Shown: positions 1 to 5,055 of the stretch, piece by piece
How positions within the stretch are numbered: the stretch's first letter is position 1
Layout of the letters: the number at the start of each line of letters is the position of its first letter
The notes under the pieces: generated by a model
Seen by the model: the letters and a program-made list of their open reading frames with translations, nothing else
What the model was told of the DNA's origin: nothing
Database searches by the model: none
Made by a program: the position numbers and the translations under genes
NCBI GenBank assembly: GCA_030837395.1
Contig: JAUPKO010000877.1
Span: 1-5,157, forward strand
Length of the DNA: 5,157 nt
From: Actinomycetota bacterium
GTDB taxonomy: Bacteria > Actinomycetota > Actinomycetes > S36-B12 > UBA10799
Direction of reading: 5' to 3'

Positions 1-44
1 CAGTTTTCATCCCGCCGTACTGGCTGCGCCAGCCGTGGAACTAG
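1..44 (+). CDS. C-terminal end of an upstream gene (partial)
   Basis: Reading from base 3, the frame gives VFIPPYWLRQPWN and then TAG at 42-44. Twelve of the 13 sense codons end in G or C, which is the coding signature expected in GC-rich actinobacteria; the frame starting at base 2 gives only about half. The first frame is also open, and to a later stop (about 168), but its product is Arg/Pro/Ser-rich in the way non-coding GC-rich frames usually are. The fragment is too short to assign a family. It is read in the same direction as the next gene, 186 bases downstream. This is an inference from codon bias over a very short stretch. Confidence 0.4.
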   Translation, partial: VFIPPYWLRQPWN

Positions 45-215
45 GGCTCTGAGATCTCCCACGCCCGGCCCGCACCCGCGAGAGCTCCCCGATGGCGAGC
101 GTCACATCAAGACGACGGGGTGGCCTGACAGTCTGCTCAGGCAACTAGCCCGATTCTCGTGGCCATGGTAGCTATTCTCCTGCTAGGCGAACGGCGCTTT
201 GAAGAACACTGATCC

Positions 216-221
216 GAGGGG
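216..221 (+). promoter_or_regulatory. Ribosome binding site that decides the GTG start at 231
   Basis: GAGGGG sits 9 bases upstream of GTG at 231. The alternative TTG at 222 directly follows it with no spacer, so the site supports the shorter protein. Confidence 0.6.
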
Positions 222-230
222 TTGGTCCTT

Positions 231-734
231 GTGGCATCGAAGCGCGTATGGCTCGGAGTTGTGGTTACCGCTTCGCTTCTTGTAGGTGTCCTGCTCGGGC
301 CGCCTGCCGTGGCCGGCACGCAGCCGACCACGAGCGACAGGGAGACGAGCGCGCCTCCCAGGATCCCGAGCATTTATGGCGTCGGCGTAGCTCAAGGCCG
401 ACCAGGCGCTCTGGATGAGTACTGCGCACAGTACGGCGAGGGCCCGACATGGACCGGAGTGCGCCCCGCGACGATCGACGACGCCTGCATAGCGAATGGA
501 CTCTCCTTCAGTGACCTAACTTGGACCGCGTGGACGGCCCGCAGCGCAACGGGACGAGGTGTCGTTCACTGGAATCCCTGCATCCCGTCATGCATGGAGG
601 GGACCTGGAAGAGGGCCCCGGTTCGCGTTACCTTTTCCGCCCCAATCAAGACCCGCTCGGGGGTGCGGTACTTCACCGTGATGACCCTGACACCGAGGGT
701 CGTAGAGTACGACCTTCAGTCAAACACTCACTGA
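231..734 (+). CDS. Small secreted Cys-containing protein of an uncharacterised actinobacterial family
   Basis: This is a 167-residue exported protein. I chose GTG at 231 over the in-frame TTG at 222. The purine-rich GAGGGG at 216-221 lies 9 bases before the GTG but directly abuts the TTG. The N-terminus has Lys/Arg at residues 4-5, a hydrophobic stretch at about 7-23 and a cleavage motif AVA (26-28) before Gly29. A low-complexity Thr/Ser/Pro linker follows to about residue 47. The folded part has four cysteines (65, 86, 117, 121). It ends in a segment at about 97-153 with the pattern LTWTAW, ATGRG, NPCIPSC, APVRVTFSAP, then RYFTVMTLT. That pattern (aromatic, small-residue turn, CxPxC, beta strand, YFT) matches, from memory, a family of short secreted streptomycete proteins with no known function. 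I see no catalytic motif. The role is unknown; location outside the cell is well supported. Confidence 0.85.
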   Translation: MASKRVWLGVVVTASLLVGVLLGPPAVAGTQPTTSDRETSAPPRIPSIYGVGVAQGRPGALDEYCAQYGEGPTWTGVRPATIDDACIANGLSFSDLTWTAWTARSATGRGVVHWNPCIPSCMEGTWKRAPVRVTFSAPIKTRSGVRYFTVMTLTPRVVEYDLQSNTH

Positions 735-743
735 CGCAGCGAC

Positions 744-762
744 GGCCCCGGTCCCACCGGCC
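744..762 (+). terminator. Possible hairpin just after the first complete gene
   Basis: CCGGT (748-752) pairs with ACCGG (756-760) around a CCC loop. GG (744-745) can also pair with CC (761-762) if two Cs are bulged. It starts 10 bases after the stop at 734. There is no T-run, so termination is only a possibility. The rest of the gap up to 989 shows no convincing gene: the one long open frame through it is rich in Arg, His, Ser and Pro and looks non-coding. Confidence 0.3.
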
Positions 763-948
763 TCACTGCCCCCTGTTAACACGGGCGGGCTGGTCCACGA
801 TGCTTCACACCTCGATTCGCGACTCCTGCTCTGGGTGGTCCCAGTCTGCGACTCATCGACAGCCGGGTTTTCACCTTCTTGCCGGGGTTCGCGAGGCGCA
901 GACGTCACGACGCGCCCCTCCGCGCAGATGTCGTCGCATTCTGGTTCC

Positions 949-954
949 TATACC
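949..954 (+). promoter_or_regulatory. Possible -10 element before the propeller gene
   Basis: TATACC at 949-954 resembles a -10 box and would put the transcript start near 961, about 30 bases before the ATG at 990. No good -35 box is seen at 16-18 bases upstream, so the call is weak. Confidence 0.25.
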
Positions 955-989
955 GGGCGCAGGCGGTCCCTCGTGGTTAGGGTGAGCCC

Positions 990-2267
990 ATGAAAATCGG
1001 GGGAACGACGAAGGCCATTATTCAAACAGCCGCCGCAGTGATCGCTCTCGTCGCCATAACTGGTGTGCTGGCACCCGGGTCGATGGCGATGCGGCCACCT
1101 CAGGGCGAGCTCGCCGCGACGAAGCCGTACAAACCACCGCCCTTCATAAGTGGGCCCTATGCAAGCTTCACCTACACGGATGACTGGATGGATTCTTATG
1201 ACGAAGAGGACAGCCCGGTCAGAGGCAAAGTGAAGGCGTGGCAACCAGCCTCTGGCCGCATCGGTGCCCTGACCGTCGGCGCGCGGCCAGGCACTTCCCT
1301 CGTGAAGAACCTGTGGGGCTTTGCGGCTTCAGGAGACCGCTTCGTCACTCTCACGGTGATCAGCGTGCCACCGAAGGATTTCACTCCGGGAAGGAACGAT
1401 GCCGAATTGGCGGGTTTCGATGTCCGGGGCCGTGAACTCTGGCGCATCGCCAAGCCCGCGACGACCGTCAAAGACGTGCACTATTTCCTTGACGCAAACG
1501 ACGGATACGCAGTATGGAACGCAGGGACCTACGACTCGGCATGTCCGGTCCGCCTCTCGGACGGGAAGGAGTTCCCCTGCTTCGCCCGGAGTGGTGCCAG
1601 CGAGCTCGCATTCTCGCCTCGCGCGGAAGGCGTTCCTCGGTTTGTGTCTGGCGACAGAATGCTGGTCGGCACCAACACGGCGCCGCGGGGGTACGGTCGG
1701 TCGACGTTGAGATCCGTCGATGGAACCATCCTGTGGGATGTCCCCATCGAGCCGCGCTCCATATACAACGATGGGTCGGCCTACCCGCTGGCGTCACTCA
1801 ACGGCGTGGCGATTGTCGGATACGGGACCAACGAGCTGATCTTCCAGGACCTAGAGACAGGGGCCGTGATCACGCGGGCGTATGTTGGGAAAGGAAGCCT
1901 TCCTGTCGACTTCGTTAGGTCGCGAGGCGATGGCTGGCGCTCGCGCTACCAGCCGTTTGTCATCGATTACAGCACGGGGCTGGTCATGTACGGAACCGAC
2001 GGCTACGTGTCTGTCTTCGACACGAAGACGCGTACCGTTCTGTGGACAACTCCTGAGACCCAGGAGGCAGGACCTGAGATGACGTGCGGGTCCCGCACAT
2101 GGATTCGCGCGCGCGCCAGTCTGACCATTTTCCAGGTCAACTCACGCACCGGAGCGATAGAGAAGCGTGATGTGAAGGACGAAGCGATCCCGAGGATCTG
2201 CATGACCGGGGGCCGTGCGCTGTTCCGGCTCGCAAACGGGCGCAACGTAATCGTCCGGGTGCCATAG
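990..2267 (+). CDS. Secreted PQQ/BamB-like beta-propeller protein
   Basis: This is a 425-residue exported protein. ATG at 990 is preceded by AGGGTGAG (979-986). The signal peptide has Lys at 2 and 8, a hydrophobic core at about 10-28 and an SMA cleavage motif (31-33). Residues 62-75 are strongly acidic (many Asp/Glu). The body has repeated strand-turn-strand units in which a hydrophobic strand leads to D..TG or D..G and often then W. They lie at about 80-92, 139-153 (FDVRGRELW), 238-251 (SVDGTILWDV), 282-294 (FQDLETGAVI), 338-353 (FDTKTRTVLW) and 378-393 (FQVNSRTGAIE). This is the signature of PQQ/quinoprotein-type or BamB-like propellers, with about six or seven blades. Four cysteines (185, 197, 366, 404) probably form two disulfides, 185-197 being a short loop. 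I see no cofactor-binding or catalytic motif, so a scaffold or binding role outside the cell is more likely than dehydrogenase activity. The assignment to the propeller fold is inferred from repeats; the ligand or partner is unknown. Confidence 0.85.
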   Translation: MKIGGTTKAIIQTAAAVIALVAITGVLAPGSMAMRPPQGELAATKPYKPPPFISGPYASFTYTDDWMDSYDEEDSPVRGKVKAWQPASGRIGALTVGARPGTSLVKNLWGFAASGDRFVTLTVISVPPKDFTPGRNDAELAGFDVRGRELWRIAKPATTVKDVHYFLDANDGYAVWNAGTYDSACPVRLSDGKEFPCFARSGASELAFSPRAEGVPRFVSGDRMLVGTNTAPRGYGRSTLRSVDGTILWDVPIEPRSIYNDGSAYPLASLNGVAIVGYGTNELIFQDLETGAVITRAYVGKGSLPVDFVRSRGDGWRSRYQPFVIDYSTGLVMYGTDGYVSVFDTKTRTVLWTTPETQEAGPEMTCGSRTWIRARASLTIFQVNSRTGAIEKRDVKDEAIPRICMTGGRALFRLANGRNVIVRVP

Positions 2268-2365
2268 TGCTGGAGATTCATCGTTGTTCCGTCGAGTTCG
2301 TGGCCAGTCGTCGCTCGCCGCGATCCCCTTCGCGATGATGCGCCGCGCGACGTTGCACCGCTGGA

Positions 2366-2390
2366 GGACTCGGACCGTTCGTCCGTGTCC
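2366..2390 (+). terminator. Terminator-like hairpin downstream of the propeller gene
   Basis: GGAC (2366-2369) and CGGAC (2371-2375) pair with GTCCG (2381-2385) and GTCC (2387-2390). There is one T-T mismatch, and the five-base loop is CGTTC. Nine pairs form, extendable by A2365-T2391 and two G-T pairs, and a short TTT follows. It is about 100 bases past the stop at 2267 and is the strongest terminator candidate in the window. Confidence 0.5.
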
Positions 2391-2545
2391 TTTCGCGGGC
2401 GGTTCAATGGGGTTCGGTCGTCGGAGTACGCCTACGTATGTCTGAGTCGGTTCCTGTGGGTCGCCGTTTGTGAGCGGTTCCCTGATAGTTGGAGTCGCGT
2501 CAACATGTCGATAGATGTGATTGCTGTCGGTCTGGTGAACACGTC

Positions 2546-2622
2546 GACCCTCAGCGGGTCATCGGGACCAATATCCGATTGGTAGTCGTGTGCAGGGGCG
2601 CTCTGCCTCACGGCGGGGCGCC
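2546..2622 (+). repeat. Three consecutive inverted repeats (possible structured RNA)
   Basis: Hairpin 1 pairs GACCC (2546-2550) with GGGTC (2556-2560) around a five-base loop. Hairpin 2 pairs ACCAAT (2567-2572) with ATTGGT (2578-2583), also around five bases. Hairpin 3 pairs GGCGC (2597-2601) with GCGCC (2618-2622), with an inner GCC/GGC pair (2605-2607 with 2612-2614), and is followed by TT. The spacing is regular and no gene overlaps. It could be a structured leader, a small RNA or a transcription end. No known riboswitch is recognised. Confidence 0.35.
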
Positions 2623-2804
2623 TTATCGCACCGCAGGGCTACGGAAGTCACTCCAGTGCGTCACCCCGCGTCCTACCGTCGACGTCCGCTGCCGCCGTAT
2701 GGTCCGCTTCAAGGGACCCTCCCCTCTGATCTATCTGACGGCACAAAGGGCACGCGCAAGGTCTGCACTCATTGACAGGCTGACGGGTAGGCTGCTGCTC
2801 AATC

Positions 2805-2811
2805 GAAAGGA
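2805..2811 (+). promoter_or_regulatory. Ribosome binding site of the six-cysteine protein gene
   Basis: GAAAGGA ends five bases before ATG at 2817. This fixes the start and excludes the longer overlapping frame. Confidence 0.65.
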
Positions 2812-2816
2812 CCGCA

Positions 2817-3473
2817 ATGAGACTCCGGTACCTGGCCGCCATCGGCCTCGCGAGCCTGCTGGCGAGCGCGACCCTTTCAGGACCGAGTGCCTCAGCTGCG
2901 TCCCGCGGCGGCTTAGAAAGCGTCGCATGGGCGGGCACCCAGGTCAGCAATGCTGATCGAGCCGGGACCGAACGGTGCTCCAAGACCACCCGGGAGTCTC
3001 AGTACTTCGGCGAGGTGTGCCGGGCGGCCGAGTCGGGTTCTGAGGAAGCCCTCCTAGGGTTGTGCCTGGAATCCCGGTACTGCCGGGATCAGCCGTCTCT
3101 GCCACAGATGACGGAGAACTGGCGCAGTGCTACCTACCGTGACGCACTAGTCAAAGCAATGAACGCTAGCGATGGAGGGCTCGATCTACAGGTGGCCCCG
3201 AAGAGCGGCTGGAACGCCGCCTACTGCACTCCAGGAACCGGGCCTGAGATTCCGTGGCGCTGGAGAGAGAACGTGCAGCAACTGCGCCAGGATGCACGCA
3301 GGTTGGGATTCAACGTGCCCAGGATTTCGCCGAAGATCTCGACTTGCCCCCGTTTCTACAAGGGGCCAGCCGTCTTCGTCGGCTACGACTCGTCGGCGGA
3401 CGACTACGGCAGTCTCATCGGGACCTTCCCGTGGGGTACCCACTACGACGTCGGCGATTGGGGCGCGAAGTAG
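2817..3473 (+). CDS. Secreted six-cysteine protein, family not recognised
   Basis: This is a 218-residue protein. The signal peptide has Arg at 2 and 4, a hydrophobic stretch at about 5-20 and an ASA cleavage motif (25-27). The mature part has six cysteines (54, 68, 83, 89, 137, 177), enough for three disulfides. C83 and C89 lie in a short LCLESRYC segment. The N-terminal half of the mature protein (about 50-115) looks helical, with runs such as GSEEALLGLCLES and YRDALVKAMN. A helical stretch at about 148-164 is rich in Arg/Gln, and the tail (about 182-218) is aromatic and Gly/Asp-rich (VFVGYDSSADDYG, WGTHYDVGDWG). I do not recognise the family and see no metal-binding HExxH, Ser hydrolase or glycosidase motif. 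Leu33, just after the cleavage site, is encoded by TTA (2913-2915), the only TTA in the gene. In Streptomyces that would make expression depend on the bldA tRNA. It stands alone, with 549 bases upstream and a convergent gene downstream. Confidence 0.85.
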   Translation: MRLRYLAAIGLASLLASATLSGPSASAASRGGLESVAWAGTQVSNADRAGTERCSKTTRESQYFGEVCRAAESGSEEALLGLCLESRYCRDQPSLPQMTENWRSATYRDALVKAMNASDGGLDLQVAPKSGWNAAYCTPGTGPEIPWRWRENVQQLRQDARRLGFNVPRISPKISTCPRFYKGPAVFVGYDSSADDYGSLIGTFPWGTHYDVGDWGAK

Positions 3474-3533
3474 GGCAACCCAAGGTGCGGGGGTCCTGAT
3501 GCCGTTCCCCAAAGCAGCGACTTTCCCGACGCG

Positions 3534-3570
3534 GGCCTCGGCGGCAGGCCGGTGGTCGCGAGTTCACCAC
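3534..3570. terminator. Possible bidirectional terminator between convergent genes
   Basis: Two hairpins are adjacent. GGCCT (3534-3538) pairs with AGGCC (3546-3550) around seven bases, and GTGGT (3552-3556) pairs with ACCAC (3566-3570) around nine. They lie about 60 bases past the plus-strand stop at 3473 and some 160 bases past the minus-strand stop at 3734. There is no T-run. The convergent layout makes a terminator here plausible, but the stems are short. Nothing else in 3474-3733 looks like a gene. Confidence 0.3.
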
Positions 3571-3733
3571 TCCCATGTTCCCGACGTCAGGGCGCGCTCC
3601 AGAGGAGTCCATGAGAATTGCTTGGCCCTGTCCCGCCAACAGCACGGCACAGTCGACGCGGTCATCACCCCTGGAACGGCGCACCACGGCACAACAACCC
3701 GCACGCGTCAGGCAGGCTCGGGCCCAGCCGTCA

Positions 3734-4288
3734 CTACTGGCAGTAGATGGCGTCCTGATGGGCCACGGGCGGTGGAACGGCACTGCTATTCCCCGAAACC
3801 GGATCAGACGGCCCGTAGGACAGGTCCCTGGCGGTTACGGCGTTCGGTGCGACCCCGCGACCACCACCCATGCTGGGGAATAGGTACTTCTTCACGCTCA
3901 CGCTGATGGTGACACGCGACTTGTCCGTCCCACGCCAGCAGCCGTTCCCCTCCGTTCGGTCACCGGACATGTTTACAACAGGGTTGGCCTGCAGGTCCCC
4001 CTGTTCCCAAGGAGCAGAGACCTCGAAGAACATCCCCTTCGTCAGGGCCGTCGGTACAACGAGTTTGACTGTCCCTCCGCGTACCACACCAGACGTGCCT
4101 GACCAATACGCTCCTTCGCCCGACGTGGCGGAAGGCGCCTTGGCAGGAGACACCGTGCAGCCCTCACAGTCCGTCACACGCATTGTGATCGTCGTGGTCG
4201 CCGGCGCCGCCACGGCGTGACCGCCGGGCAGGCCCAACACCACGAGAGCGGCGACCGCCGAACTCACCAATCTGCCTCTGGCACTCAT
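3734..4288 (-). CDS. Small secreted four-cysteine protein of an uncharacterised actinobacterial family
   Basis: This is a 184-residue protein. ATG (complement of 4286-4288) is preceded at five bases by GAGGAG (4294-4299, minus strand), a strong ribosome binding site. The signal peptide has Arg at 4 and 6, a hydrophobic core at about 8-20 and AVA or AVAA cleavage near residue 27-28. The mature part begins with beta strands (TTTITMRVTDCEGCTV). It has a CxxC pair (41, 44), a strand KLVVPTALTKGMFFEV (75-90), the motif NGCWRGTDKSRVTISV (115-130) and a C-terminal AHQDAIYC (176-183). The fourth cysteine, 183, probably pairs with 117. The combination of an early ITMRVT.CEGC, a central NGCW.GT.KSRVT and a terminal Q-D-x-x-Y-C matches, from memory, a family of secreted streptomycete proteins without known function. 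I see no catalytic residues. It is the second gene in the minus direction, 172 bases after the peptidoglycan-binding gene, and its ATG overlaps the TGA of a small upstream frame (see 4285-4431). Confidence 0.85.
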   Translation of the reverse strand: MSARGRLVSSAVAALVVLGLPGGHAVAAPATTTITMRVTDCEGCTVSPAKAPSATSGEGAYWSGTSGVVRGGTVKLVVPTALTKGMFFEVSAPWEQGDLQANPVVNMSGDRTEGNGCWRGTDKSRVTISVSVKKYLFPSMGGGRGVAPNAVTARDLSYGPSDPVSGNSSAVPPPVAHQDAIYCQ

Positions 4289-4431
4289 GCGATCTCCTCA
4301 GCCTTTGGTGCCCGACCGTACCAGTCGTGCCGGAGCATCCACGATCGATAGCGCAGACCGAAGTTCAGCGGCAGACCTCGGCAGTGCACGGTCGACCAGA
4401 CCTTGTTGGCAGCACAGCCACGACGGCGCAC
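4285..4431 (-). other. Possible small or decayed coding frame overlapping the next start (ATGA)
   Basis: Between the two minus-strand genes an open frame ends in TGA (complement of 4285-4287), overlapping the next gene's ATG as ATGA. From the GTG at 4431 it would code 48 residues; the frame itself is open from 4521. The last 43 residues (two Cys, four Trp/Tyr-rich clusters such as RSWMLRHDWYGRAP) look more protein-like than the other frames, and about three quarters of the codons end in G or C. However, neither GTG 4431 nor TTG 4455 has a ribosome binding site. It could be translated by re-initiation after the stop at 4461, be the remnant of a lost secreted protein, or be chance. I do not call it a gene. 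Confidence 0.2.
4294..4299 (-). promoter_or_regulatory. Strong ribosome binding site of the four-cysteine protein gene
   Basis: On the minus strand GAGGAG lies five bases before the ATG at 4288, a near-ideal Shine-Dalgarno sequence and distance. Confidence 0.7.
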
Positions 4432-4460
4432 ATCTGCTGCTGTCAGACGCGACAAGTCAC

Positions 4461-4931
4461 CTAGCCGAACAGATCCGCTGCTTGAGGATCCGAACAGATC
4501 TCTCGCTTCAACTGGCGCCACGTCTGAGGACCGACAACCCCGTCAACGTAGAGGCCGCGCGAGCGCTGGAAGGCGGTCACCGCCGATGCCGTCGCAGGCC
4601 CGTACCAGCCGTCGACCTTGATGGGCACCGGCGGTGGGAAGTTGAGATACACCAGTGACCACTGGACGGTCTTCGCGGCATCCGAGTACGTGCGGCTGGT
4701 TGACGCGCGCAGGGTGGGCAGATTCCGCACCGACTGGTAGCAGAGGTACCACTGGTAGACATTCCGCTCAACCGTCGTGAGCACCTCTTGCGCTGGCGCG
4801 CTACCCATGGAGTGGGGCACGGATCGCCCCCCGCTGGGCGTAGCACCGTGCGCCCCTGCCAACCCGGGCACCATTAGTAGGAACGCTGAGATTCCGATCG
4901 CCGCGACAGCCCGTCTGCCCATATTCGCCAT
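4461..4931 (-). CDS. Secreted protein with a peptidoglycan-binding (PGB_1-type) domain
   Basis: This is a 156-residue protein. I chose ATG at 4931 because a G-rich tract lies four bases upstream and a normal signal peptide follows: Arg6-Arg7, a hydrophobic core at about 8-24 and AGA cleavage at 25-27. The frame stays open upstream to GTG 5132, but those 67 residues would bury the signal peptide. ATG 4922 is also possible. Residues 28-48 are a Ser/Gly/Pro linker. Residues about 73-144 match a peptidoglycan-binding type 1 domain: a degenerate PTLRASTSR entry, TVQWSLVYLN in place of the usual V..LQ..LN, then KVDGWYGPATASAVTAFQ (105-122) and DGVVGPQTW (130-138). Cys64 and Cys146 flank the domain and may bond. 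Such domains bind the cell wall; with no catalytic domain attached, the protein is probably a wall-associated binding factor. The C-terminal tail after Cys146 carries part of an 11-bp direct repeat. It may share a transcript with the four-cysteine protein gene downstream. Confidence 0.88.
   Translation of the reverse strand: MANMGRRAVAAIGISAFLLMVPGLAGAHGATPSGGRSVPHSMGSAPAQEVLTTVERNVYQWYLCYQSVRNLPTLRASTSRTYSDAAKTVQWSLVYLNFPPPVPIKVDGWYGPATASAVTAFQRSRGLYVDGVVGPQTWRQLKREICSDPQAADLFG
4465..4500. repeat. 11-bp direct repeat at the 3' end of the peptidoglycan-binding gene
   Basis: CCGAACAGATC occurs at 4465-4475 and again at 4490-4500, 25 bases apart. Both copies are inside the last 40 bases of the coding region. 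Because 25 is not a multiple of three, the copies are read in different frames (as part of IleCysSer and as AspLeuPheGly). Confidence 0.85.
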
Positions 4932-4935
4932 CGGA

Positions 4936-4943
4936 CCCCCCCC
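4936..4943 (-). promoter_or_regulatory. Run of eight Gs acting as the ribosome binding region
   Basis: On the minus strand eight consecutive Gs end four bases (TCCG) before the ATG at 4931. No other Shine-Dalgarno-like sequence is near this start. A G-run can pair only partly with the CCUCC anti-Shine-Dalgarno, and such runs are prone to length change. Confidence 0.45.
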
Positions 4944-4992
4944 GTTGATGGATCGAGGCCACAACTCAATCACACACAGGCCCTTCGACGTT

Positions 4993-5055
4993 CGCCTTTC
5001 GGCGCCGTCATTGGTCACCCAGAGCCCTGCGAGACGCCAACTGCCCCTAGGCAGT
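4993..5055 (-). promoter_or_regulatory. Two hairpins in the leader region of the peptidoglycan-binding gene
   Basis: On the minus strand the first inverted repeat is ACTGCC-TAGG-GGCAGT (5055-5040), six perfect pairs. Closer to the gene is CGCC-GAAA-GGCG (5004-4993), four pairs capped by a GNRA-type tetraloop. They lie 62-124 bases upstream of ATG 4931. They could be an operator, a structured leader, or the end of a gene lying to the right; the promoter itself was not identified. Confidence 0.3.

Larger units (their letters stand above)
2268..2816. other. 549-base gap without a convincing gene; contains several hairpins
   Basis: No frame here has both a good start and protein-like composition. 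The open frames are Arg/His/Ser/Pro-rich, and the one crossing into the next gene (from 2489) lies out of frame with it. The gap holds a terminator-like hairpin at 2366-2390 and three hairpins in a row at 2546-2560, 2567-2583 and 2597-2622. Near its right end is a perfect TTGACA (2772-2777), but it lacks a matching -10 box at the usual distance. The left part is T- and G-rich on the plus strand. Long structured leader, small RNA, or decayed DNA are all possible. Confidence 0.5.

Noticed and set aside
169..178. TAGCTATTCT as a -10 box for the first secreted gene
   Set aside because: No acceptable -35 sequence exists at 16-18 bases; CTGACA at 125-130 is too far away.
2003..2407. Minus-strand open frame opposite the end of the propeller gene, considered as a transposase remnant
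   Set aside because: It is Arg/Ser-rich, mostly antisense to a well-supported gene, and shows no DDE or other transposase motif.
2395..2420. GGTTCAA-like sequence resembling a tRNA T-loop
   Set aside because: No acceptor, anticodon or D-arm can be folded around it.
2772..2777. Perfect TTGACA, a consensus -35 box, upstream of the six-cysteine gene
   Set aside because: No -10-like hexamer lies 16-18 bases on. The nearest, TAGGCT at 2788-2793, is only 10 bases away, and any start from here would fall on the ribosome binding site.
2489..2956. 155-codon plus-strand open frame across the gap and into the next gene
   Set aside because: Its product is Arg/Pro/Cys-rich without domain features, it has no ribosome binding site, and it overlaps out of frame a gene with a clear signal peptide and ribosome binding site.
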